DNA of 64,000 nt, taken from Tenacibaculum dicentrarchi (GTDB lineage Bacteria; Bacteroidota; Bacteroidia; Flavobacteriales; Flavobacteriaceae). The stretch is from the NCBI RefSeq assembly GCF_964036635.1, contig NZ_OZ038524.1, positions 2,051,001 to 2,115,000 of the forward strand, written 5' to 3'. The translations under genes and the position numbers were made by a program. The notes below the pieces were generated by a model. That model had not been told where the DNA came from, made no database searches, and saw only the letters and a program-made list of their open reading frames with translations. Positions within the stretch are counted from its first letter, which is position 1. Each line of letters begins with the position of its first letter. Positions 26,964 through 36,800 of the stretch are shown piece by piece.

Positions 26964-27296
26964 TTATACGTTTTCAACTCTTTTTAAAGTATCTAATTTG
27001 GATAATGACAAACGTACAACACTTTCATCTAAAGCAGTTAAATTATGTACTACTTGTGGTTTTAATGAAATAACATCTCCAGCATTTAATTGTTTTATTT
27101 CATTATTTACACCAAAATCAATACTACCTTTTATCACCTGAACAATTATTGCAAAAGGTGCTTGATGGTCTTCCATAACTTGTCCTTTTTTAAAGACAAC
27201 ACGTATTTCTTTGGAAAAATCAGTATCCAATAATAATGATACTGCTGGTTTATGTTCATTAAACTTAATATCTTCTAAAAATGAGGCTACTTTCAT
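26964..27296 (-). CDS. Single cupin-domain protein
   Basis: This 110-residue protein has one beta-barrel cupin domain. The second motif, LNAGDVISLKPQVVHNLTALDES, carries a likely metal-ligand His. The first motif is weak and has lost most of the usual His residues (DHQAPFAIIVQVIKGSIDF), so metal binding is doubtful. Its start is 17 bp after the copper ATPase stop. No specific role is visible. Confidence 0.75.
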   Translation of the reverse strand: MKVASFLEDIKFNEHKPAVSLLLDTDFSKEIRVVFKKGQVMEDHQAPFAIIVQVIKGSIDFGVNNEIKQLNAGDVISLKPQVVHNLTALDESVVRLSLSKLDTLKRVENV

Positions 27297-27313
27297 AATA
27301 ATTATCTTTTAAA

Positions 27314-29686
27314 TTATTTTATTTTTTTTCCTAATAAATTTGTTGCAATCGTTGTAAACAAAACAATACTAATAGAACTTAAAGGCATTAATATTGCTGC
27401 AATTACAGGTTTTAATTGTCCTGTTGTTGCAAAATATAATCCGATTAAATTATAACATAATGATAGTATAAAACTATACTTAATTATTTTGATTGCCTTT
27501 TTTGATGCCTTTATATAATTGCCAATTTCATTAAATTTTGAAGCATCTAAAATAGCATCACAAGCAGGTGAAAACACATTAATATTTTCTGATAATGAAA
27601 TTCCAACATTACTTTGTGCCAATGCTCCTGCATCATTTAAACCATCACCAATCATAATTACGCTTTGCCCTTTATTTTGTAAATTCTCAACATAATTTAA
27701 TTTATCTTCTGGCTTTTGATTGAATAAAAATGAGGTGTTTTTAGGTAATAAATCTTCTAAAAATTTCTTTTCGCCTTCATTATCACCAGAAACAACCGCC
27801 AAATTATAATTCGTATTTAATTCAGAAAACAACTCTTTTACACCATTTCTGTACGCATTTTTAAACACATATTTTCCTTTATAAATTCCATCAAAACTAA
27901 TATGTACAGAAGTATCTAAGTTAATTTTTTCATCAGTATTATTCACAAAAGATGATGAACCTATTTTTATAATTCTGTTTTTATAAGTAGCTTCAATTCC
28001 TTTTCCTGTGTACTCTTTAAAACTATCAATAGGCAACATTTCTGCCGATAAAAAACCATATAACATTCTACTTAACGGATGATTTGAAGCTCGTAAAACA
28101 CTTTTTAATATTGATTTTTCTTCGGATGACAATTCGCTTCCTTTATAATCAATTTGATTTTCTTTACTTGTTGTAAGTGTTCCTGTTTTATCAAAAATAA
28201 CACTATCAATTACCGCCAATTGTTCTACAACTGTGGCATTTTTTAAGTAGAATTTCTTCTTTCCAAAAATCCGAAGCATATTTCCTAAAGTAAACGGAGC
28301 TGCTAAAGCAATAGCACACGGACAGGCAATAATTAAGACAGCAGTAAAAACATTTAAGGCTTTGCTAGCATCATAATACAGCCAAAATGCAGTTGAAATA
28401 AAAGCAATTATTAAAACGGTTACCGTAAAATTCTGACTTATTCTATCTGTTAATGTTTTAAATGATGAATTTTTATCTTTCTTAAATACATCATTACTCC
28501 ACAATTGCGTTAAATAACTTTGCGAAACCGAAGTTAAAACTTCCATTTCTAAAACTCCCGATAATTGCTTTCCTCCTGCAAATAATTTATCTCCTGATTT
28601 TTTAGCTACAGGAACTGCTTCACCTGTAACAAAACTGTAATCGATTTTTGCATTTCCGTTAATTAAAATTCCATCAACAGGAATTAATTCCTGATTTCTA
28701 ATTAATAGCCTATCACCTTTTTCAACATCATAAATTTGTACATTTTCTTCTTTTCCTTCGGATGAAACTCTGGTTACCGCAATAGGAAAATACGATTTAT
28801 AATCACGTTCAAAAGACAAGAAATTATATGTTTTCTGCTGAAAAAACTTCCCTAATAACAAGAAGAAAACTAAGCCTGTTAAACTATCAAAAAAACCAGT
28901 TCCGATATCAAAAATAATTTCAGCAGAACTTCGGATAAATAAAACAGCAATTCCTAAAGCAATAGGAACATCAATATTTAAAATTTTAGAGCGCAACCCT
29001 TTATATGCCGATATAAAATAATCTTGCCCCGCATAAAAAACCACAGGCAATGAGAAAATAAACATCAACCAACGAAATATTCCTTTGTATTGTTCTAACC
29101 AAAAACCAGATACTTCAAAATATTCTGGAAAAGATAAAAACATCACATTTCCAAAAGAAAAACCTGCAATTCCTAATTTATAAATTAAACTTCGGTCAAC
29201 TTTCTTTTTTCCAACTTCGTAATCTTCTAAACTGATATAAGGTTCATATCCGATAGAACTCAACAATAAAACAATTTCTTTTAAAGAAATAATTTCAGAA
29301 TTATACGTAATTCGAACTGTTTTTTTAGGGAAATCAACTTGTGATGAACTAATATTTTGTTGTAATTTATGTAAATTTTCTAGTACCCAAATACAAGAAC
29401 TACAATGTATATGAGGTATATATAAATTAACAACATGTAAGTTACCATCATTAAACTCTAATAGTTTATCGGTAATTTCTTTATTATCAAGAAAGTCATA
29501 TTTTCCTTGAATTTCTTCTGGAATTGCTCCAGGATTGTTTTGAAAATCATAGTAACAGGTTAAATCATTTTCTGAAAAAATTTCAAAAACCGTTTTACAA
29601 CCATTACAACAAAAAGATTTCTCTTTTATAGTGATGGTTTTGGTATCACATTCGTTACCACAATGAAAACATTTTGCGTTTTCCAT
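27314..29686 (-). CDS. ccoI: Heavy-metal P-type ATPase for cbb3 oxidase (CcoI/FixI-like)
   Basis: The 790-residue protein starts with a cysteine-rich region (CFHCGNECDTK, SFCCNGCKTVFEI) and a metal-binding HMA-like domain with HIHCSSCIW. Eight membrane helices include the copper-type CPC site (ACPCAIALAAP). The phosphorylation loop DKTGTLTTS, the NHPLSRML motif and GDGLNDAGAL are present. CcoI supplies copper to the cbb3 oxidase. In many relatives ccoI directly precedes ccoS; here about 12 kb separates them. An FNR-like box lies between it and the divergent Crp/Fnr gene. Confidence 0.92.
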   Translation of the reverse strand: MENAKCFHCGNECDTKTITIKEKSFCCNGCKTVFEIFSENDLTCYYDFQNNPGAIPEEIQGKYDFLDNKEITDKLLEFNDGNLHVVNLYIPHIHCSSCIWVLENLHKLQQNISSSQVDFPKKTVRITYNSEIISLKEIVLLLSSIGYEPYISLEDYEVGKKKVDRSLIYKLGIAGFSFGNVMFLSFPEYFEVSGFWLEQYKGIFRWLMFIFSLPVVFYAGQDYFISAYKGLRSKILNIDVPIALGIAVLFIRSSAEIIFDIGTGFFDSLTGLVFFLLLGKFFQQKTYNFLSFERDYKSYFPIAVTRVSSEGKEENVQIYDVEKGDRLLIRNQELIPVDGILINGNAKIDYSFVTGEAVPVAKKSGDKLFAGGKQLSGVLEMEVLTSVSQSYLTQLWSNDVFKKDKNSSFKTLTDRISQNFTVTVLIIAFISTAFWLYYDASKALNVFTAVLIIACPCAIALAAPFTLGNMLRIFGKKKFYLKNATVVEQLAVIDSVIFDKTGTLTTSKENQIDYKGSELSSEEKSILKSVLRASNHPLSRMLYGFLSAEMLPIDSFKEYTGKGIEATYKNRIIKIGSSSFVNNTDEKINLDTSVHISFDGIYKGKYVFKNAYRNGVKELFSELNTNYNLAVVSGDNEGEKKFLEDLLPKNTSFLFNQKPEDKLNYVENLQNKGQSVIMIGDGLNDAGALAQSNVGISLSENINVFSPACDAILDASKFNEIGNYIKASKKAIKIIKYSFILSLCYNLIGLYFATTGQLKPVIAAILMPLSSISIVLFTTIATNLLGKKIK

Positions 29687-29737
29687 ATTTACTCGTTTGC
29701 CTAGTGCAAAGGTCTTATAAGAATTGTAATTAAAATA

Positions 29738-29749
29738 TGATATATATCA
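29738..29749. promoter_or_regulatory. FNR-like box between ccoI and the Crp/Fnr gene
   Basis: TGATATATATCA is a TGAT-N4-ATCA palindrome with the flank TAAAATATGATAT, almost identical to the box before ccoS. The word GGTCTTAT also recurs on the gene side of both boxes. It lies 51 bp from the ccoI start and 40 bp from the regulator start, so it could control both directions. Confidence 0.7.
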
Positions 29750-29789
29750 GCTTTTGATTATATTTGAACTAGCTTAATGAAGAACTATT

Positions 29790-30476
29790 ATGAGTAAATG
29801 TGAACAATGTATTATTCGTGAATTTAACTCTCTAAAATCACTCACAAAAGATGAATTAATTAGAATTTCAGGATGTAAAACTTCTAAAAAGGTAAAAAAA
29901 GGTGATGTTTTATTTGAAGAAGGTGAACATATAAATGGTGTTTTTTGTATTAAAAACGGTATTTGTAAAGTTTCAAAAATGAGTGATAATGGTAGAGATC
30001 AAATTGTAAATTTGGTAAGAAAAGGCGATTTATTAGGCGAACGGAGTTTAATTAATGATGAAGCTTCTAACTTAAAAGCCATAGCCGTAAATGATATGGA
30101 GATTTGTTTTATCCCTAAAGAAGAAATTGTTAGAGATTTAGAAGAGAACCAAAAATTTACTATGGATGTTCTTAAAACAATGGCATCTTCTCTTAAAACT
30201 GCAGATGATTTTATTGTTGATATGGCACAAAAAACGGTTAAACAACGTTTAGCTTCTACTTTATTAAACCTTGATAATAAATTTAAAAATAATGAAAATG
30301 GGGCTTTAGGGATTCATTTATCAAGAGAAGATATTGCTAATATTATCGGAACAGCTACAGAATCGGCAATTCGGTTACTTTCTGAATTTAAAAAGAAAAA
30401 ATTAATTGATTTAAAAGGAAAAGAAGTTTTTATTCTTGATAAACAAACGTTAAAAGATATTTCTATTGGGTTTTAA
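29790..30476 (+). CDS. Crp/Fnr-family regulator with N-terminal cysteines
   Basis: The 228-residue protein has a cyclic-nucleotide-binding-type fold (residues 30-130) and a C-terminal HTH (LSREDIANIIGTATESAIRLL), where the recognition helix keeps the Glu and Arg used by Fnr-type proteins to read TGAT. Cys4, Cys7 and Cys29 sit at the N-terminus and could bind an oxygen-sensitive cluster, though the spacing differs from E. coli FNR. It is the prime candidate for binding the two FNR-like boxes. A terminator follows. Confidence 0.85.
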   Translation: MSKCEQCIIREFNSLKSLTKDELIRISGCKTSKKVKKGDVLFEEGEHINGVFCIKNGICKVSKMSDNGRDQIVNLVRKGDLLGERSLINDEASNLKAIAVNDMEICFIPKEEIVRDLEENQKFTMDVLKTMASSLKTADDFIVDMAQKTVKQRLASTLLNLDNKFKNNENGALGIHLSREDIANIIGTATESAIRLLSEFKKKKLIDLKGKEVFILDKQTLKDISIGF

Positions 30477-30501
30477 ATTGCAACTAAAAACTTATTTATA
30501 T

Positions 30502-30535
30502 AAAAAAACTCAGGATTTTATCCTGAGTTTTTTTA
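30502..30535 (+). terminator. Intrinsic terminator after the Crp/Fnr gene
   Basis: AAACTCAGGA and TCCTGAGTTT form a perfect stem with a 5-nt loop and a T-run. It may also serve the convergent norB transcript. Confidence 0.9.
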
Positions 30536-30552
30536 TAACCTATTTTTAAAAA

Positions 30553-32781
30553 TTAATTAACATTTTTTTTCATTTTCAAAGCACCAACAGTTACTTTTAT
30601 AACAAAATAACAGAAATAACCAATTCCTACTGAAAATACGGTATCTCCAATCATACGCATCCATTTTAAGGTTTGCACTGTTGGGCTGTATAATAATTCC
30701 GCATCTCTTGCAAATGAATATCCTTTGGTAATTGAAGTATATGCCTGTATAATTCCTACGGGAAGCATGCTTAATACAATCATCAAAATTAAACCGATAT
30801 TTAAAAGCCAAAATGAATTTCTAATTAGTTTTTCATTCCATAATTCATCTGAATAAAAACGTAAACATATCAAAATAAATCCCATTCCTAACATTCCATA
30901 AACTCCAAATAATGCAGCATGTGCATGTACAGCAGTGGTATTTAATCCTTGAATATAGTACAATGCAATTGGTGGATTAATTAAAAACCCTAAAACTCCT
31001 GCCCCTAACATATTCCAAAATGCTACTGATATAAAGAAATATATAGGCCATTTATAACGCTGTATCCAGTTATTTCCTTTTAATAAATTCCAGTTTTCAC
31101 GAATTTCAAAGCCCATTAAAGTTAATGGAACTACTTCTAAAGCACTAAAAGTTGCCCCTAAAGCAATTGCCTGTACTGGTGTTCCTGAATAATATAAATG
31201 ATGAAGTGTTCCTATAATTCCTCCTGATAAAAATATAGTTGCTGATGCTACCGATACTTTCCCTGCTGTTTTCATTGATATTACTTTCATTCTTGAAAAA
31301 ATATAGGCAATTATTACAGTTGCAAATACTTCAAAAAATCCTTCTACCCATAAATGTACCAACCACCAACGCCAGTAATTAATTACAGGTAATGTACTAT
31401 TTTCGCCATACATCAATCCTGAGAAAAAGAACATCCCAATAGCAATTACTGCTATTAATAAGATAATTAATAAATGTTTTGAATCATCTTTTTTACGAAT
31501 TCCATATAGTACGTGTCTTCCAACCATAAACATCCATAAAACTAAACCAATACCTAAAAATATTTGCCAAAAACGCCCTAAATCCATGTATTCATACCCT
31601 TGGTGCCCAAAGAAAAAATTCGTTGTTAAGTCTAAAAACTGATGAATTCCTAACCATTCTCCTAGCATAGAACCTAATACAATTATCAATAAAGCTACGA
31701 ATAAAAAATTAATACCAAATACTTGATATTTCATTTCTTTTCCACTAATTATAGGTGCTAAAAATAATCCTGTTGCTAACCAAGTGGCAGCAATCCAAAA
31801 AACTGCTAATTGCGTATGCCAAGTTCTAGTTACTGAATACGGTAAAAATTCTGATAAATTAAAGCCAAAAAAAGCCTGTCCTTCTACCGTATAATGTACC
31901 GTTACAATACCTAAAATTACTTGTAATGCAATTAATAATGAAATAACAATAAAATATTTTAATACTGCTTTTTGCGATTTAAACATTTTCATGTTTAATA
32001 ACGGATCTGATTTTGGGTTGGTAACTGCCTCTACTTTTTCATGATTTACAATATAATAATAAGTTAAAAGCCCTATAAATAATAGTAATAATATAATTGA
32101 AAAACCTGACCATAATTGAGAATCGGCTGTAATCGTGTTATCAATTAATGGTTCGTGAGGCCAATTTGACGTATATGTATAATCTTTATTGGGTCTATTG
32201 GTACTCGCTGCCCATGATGTCCAGAATAAAAAAGCATTTAACTTACTTAATTTATCAACATTAGTTAAAGCTCCTTTTGGAATTGCATATTGCTCATATC
32301 CTTCAGAAAAAATACTAGCATAATATTTTGAATTTTCTTTAATCGCTAGTAATCTTTCATCTGATATTTGAATTTTTCCTGTACTTGTATCATAGGTATT
32401 GGTTTTAATATTTTTAATTAATCGTGCTTTTAATGCTGCTTTTTGCTCTACATTTAAAACATCATATCCTGTATTAAAATCTTTTTTCGCCCAATAATTT
32501 AACAGAAATACGGCTTCTTTATGAATCCAATCGGCCGACCAATCTGGAGCAACATAACTACCATGCCCCCAAATAGAACCTACTTCCATTCCTCCTATTG
32601 ATTCCCAAACATTTTGCCCTATTTGAATATCTTCTTTTGTGTAAACAACTTCGCCTGTATTTTTTACCGTTACCATGTTTGGTATCGGTGGCTGGGTTTG
32701 ATAAACTTCCGTTCCTACCCAAATTAACGCCACAAAGGATAGTACTACTACAGCTATAAACCATGTCCAAATTTTTCTCAT
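30553..32781 (-). CDS. norB: Quinol-dependent nitric oxide reductase (qNorB)
   Basis: The 742-residue single-subunit enzyme has an N-terminal helix followed by a periplasmic cytochrome-c-like domain without a haem motif (IGQNVWESIGGMEVGSIWGHG), typical of qNOR. About twelve further helices hold the haem and iron ligands (HTQLAVFWIAATW, HLWVEGFFEVFAT, HHLYYSGTP). It reduces two NO to N2O with electrons from quinol, mostly for detoxification when no other denitrification genes are nearby, as here. A palindrome for the Rrf2 regulator lies in its promoter region. Confidence 0.95.
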   Translation of the reverse strand: MRKIWTWFIAVVVLSFVALIWVGTEVYQTQPPIPNMVTVKNTGEVVYTKEDIQIGQNVWESIGGMEVGSIWGHGSYVAPDWSADWIHKEAVFLLNYWAKKDFNTGYDVLNVEQKAALKARLIKNIKTNTYDTSTGKIQISDERLLAIKENSKYYASIFSEGYEQYAIPKGALTNVDKLSKLNAFLFWTSWAASTNRPNKDYTYTSNWPHEPLIDNTITADSQLWSGFSIILLLLFIGLLTYYYIVNHEKVEAVTNPKSDPLLNMKMFKSQKAVLKYFIVISLLIALQVILGIVTVHYTVEGQAFFGFNLSEFLPYSVTRTWHTQLAVFWIAATWLATGLFLAPIISGKEMKYQVFGINFLFVALLIIVLGSMLGEWLGIHQFLDLTTNFFFGHQGYEYMDLGRFWQIFLGIGLVLWMFMVGRHVLYGIRKKDDSKHLLIILLIAVIAIGMFFFSGLMYGENSTLPVINYWRWWLVHLWVEGFFEVFATVIIAYIFSRMKVISMKTAGKVSVASATIFLSGGIIGTLHHLYYSGTPVQAIALGATFSALEVVPLTLMGFEIRENWNLLKGNNWIQRYKWPIYFFISVAFWNMLGAGVLGFLINPPIALYYIQGLNTTAVHAHAALFGVYGMLGMGFILICLRFYSDELWNEKLIRNSFWLLNIGLILMIVLSMLPVGIIQAYTSITKGYSFARDAELLYSPTVQTLKWMRMIGDTVFSVGIGYFCYFVIKVTVGALKMKKNVN

Positions 32782-32838
32782 TATTACTTTTTATTTAATT
32801 TTAATTATTATTTTTAATCTCCCCTACATAAAAGTATA

Positions 32839-32858
32839 AAAAGATATTTTTATCTTTT
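32839..32858 (-). promoter_or_regulatory. Rrf2-type operator before norB
   Basis: AAAAGATATTTTTATCTTTT is a perfect inverted repeat AAAAGATA-N4-TATCTTTT, 57 bp upstream of norB and 24 bp after the rrf2 stop. The same arms occur before rrf2 itself (33373-33392). Confidence 0.8.
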
Positions 32859-32882
32859 ATTAATATAAATTTTAGATTTTGG

Positions 32883-33320
32883 TTACCTCTTTAACCAAAA
32901 AGTATTCTTTTTATCTTCTGAATATAAAATATCATATAAAGTGGTTTCTTCTAGCATTACTTTTAAACTTTCTCTTATTTCGATAAACTTTATATGTAAA
33001 GGACACGGTGAGTTATGGTCACATTGTTTTAATCCTAAAGCACATCCCGTATAAATAGTATCACCATCTAATACTGATACGATATTACTTAGTTTTATTT
33101 TTTTTAAATTTACTTCTTCAATAAAAAAACCTCCATGTGGTCCTTTTAAAGAACTTGCTATATTATTTTTCGTTAAAATTTGTAATATTTTACCTGTAAA
33201 TGGTTCAGGAGAGTCAATAGCACTTGCAATTTCTTTAAGCCCTACTTTTTTCTTCAAACTAGATTGCTCTGCGATATAAATAGCTGCTCTTAAACCATAT
33301 TCACAAGATTTTGAAAACAT
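32883..33320 (-). CDS. Rrf2-family Fe-S regulator, NsrR-like
   Basis: The 145-residue protein has the Rrf2 winged helix (FSKSCEYGLRAAIYIAEQ, then a reader helix) and the GPHGGFF wing. Three cysteines at 93, 100 and 106 (GCALGLKQCDHNSPCPLH) match the cluster-binding loop of NsrR/IscR-type proteins. Linked to norB and to a shared palindrome, it is probably an NO-sensing repressor that controls norB and itself. Whether its cluster is 2Fe-2S or 4Fe-4S cannot be told from sequence. Confidence 0.88.
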   Translation of the reverse strand: MFSKSCEYGLRAAIYIAEQSSLKKKVGLKEIASAIDSPEPFTGKILQILTKNNIASSLKGPHGGFFIEEVNLKKIKLSNIVSVLDGDTIYTGCALGLKQCDHNSPCPLHIKFIEIRESLKVMLEETTLYDILYSEDKKNTFWLKR

Positions 33321-33372
33321 ATATAATTTTTACAAGTTTTAAAATTCAAAAGTAAGAAATAATTCCTAATAA

Positions 33373-33392
33373 AAAAGATAATAATATCTTTT
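33373..33392 (-). promoter_or_regulatory. Rrf2-type operator before rrf2
   Basis: AAAAGATAATAATATCTTTT has the same AAAAGATA-N4-TATCTTTT arms as the norB site and lies 52 bp upstream of the rrf2 start, consistent with autoregulation. Confidence 0.8.
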
Positions 33393-33410
33393 ATTAAAAT
33401 TTGATAAAAT

Positions 33411-33439
33411 AAAAAAACGTCTAATTATAGACGTTTTTT
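33411..33439 (-). terminator. Intrinsic terminator after the DUF3467 gene
   Basis: AAAACGTCTA and TAGACGTTTT form a stem with flanking A and T runs. It lies just after the gene's stop and is likely bidirectional. Confidence 0.85.
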
Positions 33440-33444
33440 ATTTT

Positions 33445-33753
33445 TTAAGCTTCCCCTGTTGTTCCTCCAAAATTCATTGGAATAGGTGGCTGTTCGTAAT
33501 CTTTTATTTCACCATTTGTTTGTTCAAATTTTTGAACATTTTCAACCAAAGCTTTTGCAAGTCTTTTAGCATGTTGTGGTGTTAAAATAATTCTTGATTT
33601 TACCTTTGGTTTTGGAATACCTGGCATAATATTGATAAAATCAACGATAAATTCTGATAATGAATGATTGATTACCGCTAAATTACTATAGGTTCCTTCA
33701 GCAATATCTTGATCTAATTCAATATTTAATTGTGGGTCTTTATTGTTTTCCAT
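33445..33753 (-). CDS. DUF3467 protein
   Basis: The 102-residue protein has the beta-strand/helix pattern of DUF3467: SNLAVINHSLSEFIVDFINIMPG followed by SRIILTPQHAKRLAKALVENV. The family is small, conserved next to rpoC in Flavobacteriia, and of unknown function. It is separated from rpoC by a strong terminator, so it probably has its own promoter or depends on read-through. There is no signal peptide. Confidence 0.88.
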   Translation of the reverse strand: MENNKDPQLNIELDQDIAEGTYSNLAVINHSLSEFIVDFINIMPGIPKPKVKSRIILTPQHAKRLAKALVENVQKFEQTNGEIKDYEQPPIPMNFGGTTGEA

Positions 33754-33768
33754 AATATTAATAAAAAA

Positions 33769-33796
33769 AAAGGCCTCTAAAAATTTAGAGGCCTTT
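33769..33796 (-). terminator. Terminator of the rpoBC operon
   Basis: AAAGGCCTCTAAA and TTTAGAGGCCTTT form a perfect stem, followed on the minus strand by a long T-run. It is 14 bp after the rpoC stop. Confidence 0.92.
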
Positions 33797-33809
33797 AGGT
33801 ATTAAAAAA

Positions 33810-36800
33810 TTATAAATTTTCTTCCATTTCTTCTCTAGGTCCTACAATTTGCTTATCGTAAGATCTCATTCCTGTACCTGCTGGAATACGTTTACCAACA
33901 ATTACATTTTCTTTTAATCCTTCTAAGGTATCAATTTTACCGTTTACTGCGGCTTCATTTAATACTTTAGTAGTTTCCTGGAACGACGCTGCCGATATAA
34001 ATGATTTCGTTTGTAACGAAGCTCTAGTAATCCCTTGTAAAATTTGTTCAGCTGTTGCTGGTTTCGCTTCACGAGCGGCTACTAAATTTTTATCTGCTCT
34101 ACGTAAAATAGAATTTTCATCTCTTAATTGACGTGCCGAAACAATCTGTCCTGCTTGTAAATTTTCAGAATCTCCTGCATCTTCAACAACTTTCATTCCG
34201 TAGATAGCATCGTTATCTTTGATAAAGTCATTTTTGTGAATTAATTGATTTTCTAGTAATAAGGTATCTCCAGAATCAATAATTCTAACTTTACGCATCA
34301 TTTGACGTACTACTACTTCGAAATGCTTGTCATTAATTTTTACACCTTGTAAACGATATACTTCTTGAATTTCATTTACTAAATATTCTTGTACCGCTGA
34401 AGGTCCTTGAATATTTAAAATATCTACTGGAGTAGTTGCTCCATCAGATAAAGGCATACCTGCTTTAATAAAATCGTTCTCTTGAACTAAAATTTGGTTC
34501 GATAATTTCACTAAATATTTAGTAATATCTCCTGTTTTAGATTCAATAATAATTTCACGATTACCTCGCTTAATTTTACCGAAAGATACTACACCATCAA
34601 TCTGAGCAATTACTGCTGGATTAGATGGGTTACGTGCTTCAAATAATTCTGTTACACGTGGTAAACCTCCTGTAATATCGCCTGCTTTACCAGACTTACG
34701 TGGAATTTTAACTAAAGTATGACCTGTTGGAACTTTATCACCATCACTAACCATTAAGTGAGCACCTACAGGTAAACTGTACGAACGTAACGCATTACCA
34801 TCAGCATCTTCAATAATTAATGAAGCAATGATTTTTTTATTTTTAGAGTCAATCATTACTTTCTCTTGGAAACCAGTTTGCTCATCAACTTCAACAGAGT
34901 AATTAATACCTTGTTCTAAGTTGTTAAACTTCACTCTTCCTCCAAATTCAGAAACAATAACCCCGTTAAATGGATCCCATTGACATACTGCATCTCCTTT
35001 TTTGATAGTTTTCATATCTTTATTAAAGATAATTGAACCGTAAGGAATAATATTAGTACTTAATACGATTTCTGTCTTTTTGTCGATAATTTTGATTTCA
35101 GCAGTACGTGAAATAACTATTTCTATTTCATTTCCTTCTTTATCTTTACCAACAACAGTACGTAAATCTTCTATTTTAACGTTACCTTCATATTTTGCAA
35201 TCAACTTATTCTCTTCAGAAATGTTTCCTGCTACCCCTCCAACGTGGAAAGTACGTAATGTTAACTGTGTACCAGGCTCTCCAATAGATTGTGCTGCAAT
35301 TACACCAACTGCTTCACCTCTTTGAACTTTTTTACCTGTTGATAATGATTGTCCGTAACATTTTTCACAAATTCCTCTTTCAGATTCACAAGTTAATGCC
35401 GAACGAACTTCAACTTTATCAATACCGCTTGCTTGAATTTCATCTGCTAATTTTGATGTAATTAACTCACCTGCAGCAATAATCATATCATCAGAATTAG
35501 GTGCATATACATCATTTAAAGATGTACGACCTGTAATTCTATCGCTTAAAGATTCAACGATTTCATCATTTTTCTTTAAAGGAGCAACTTCTAATCCTCT
35601 TAAAGTACCACAATCAACTTCGTTTACAATAACATCTTGCGATACATCTACTAAACGACGAGTTAAATAACCTGCATCGGCTGTTTTTAATGCCGTATCC
35701 GCTAAACCTTTACGAGCACCGTGAGTTGAGATAAAGTATTCAAGAATTGATAACCCTTCCTTAAAGTTAGAAAGAATCGGATTCTCAATAATTTCTCCAC
35801 CACCTGCAGTAGATTTTTTAGGTTTTGCCATTAATCCACGCATACCTGTTAACTGACGAATCTGTTCTTTAGAACCCCTTGCTCCAGAATCAAGCATCAT
35901 GAATACCGAGTTAAACCCTTGTTGGTCTTCACGTAAACGTTTCATAGATAATTCTGTTAATCTGTTATTTGCAGACCCCCAAATATCAATTACCTGATTG
36001 TAACGTTCTTTATTTGTTAACATTCCCATGTTATAGTTAGATACAATTGCATCAACCTCTTTATTGGCTGCAGCAATCATTCCTTCCTTTTCTTCAGGAA
36101 TAATAATATCTCCTAATGAGAAAGATAAACCACCTTCAAAGGCGTATTTATATCCCATATTTTTAATTTCATCTAAGAAATCTCCTACAGCAGGAATATT
36201 AGTTACTTTTAAAATGTCACCAATAATACCTCTTAATGATTTTTTAGTTAAAACCTCATTAATATATCCAGCTTCTTTTGGTACTTTTTCATTAAATAAA
36301 ACTCTACCAACCGTAGTTGCTACAATTCTAGTTACGTGCTCACCATCTACAACATCTGCTGTACGAACTTTTATACCTGCGTTTAAGTCTACTCTTTCTT
36401 CATTTAAGGCGATAATTACCTCTTCTGGAGAATAAAAAGTTAATCCTTCACCTTTAATAATCACTTCAGGTGTAGATTTTCTTTCTTTAGTCATATAATA
36501 AAGACCCAATACCATATCCTGAGATGGTACCGTTACTGGTGCTCCATTTGCAGGATTTAAAATATTGTGAGAACCTAACATTAAAATCTGAGCTTCTAAA
36601 ATAGCTTCAGGTCCTAATGGTAAGTGAACAGCCATTTGATCTCCATCAAAATCCGCATTAAATGCCGAACATGCTAATGGATGTAAACGAATCGCTTTTC
36701 CTTCAATTAATTTTGGTTGAAAAGATTGAATACCTAAACGGTGTAATGTAGGGGCACGGTTTAATAAAACAGGATGTCCTTTAATTACATTTTCTAAGAT

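Noticed and set aside
36064..36435. 123-codon plus-strand frame inside rpoC
   Set aside because: Antisense shadow of a certain gene with no domain content or promoter of its own.
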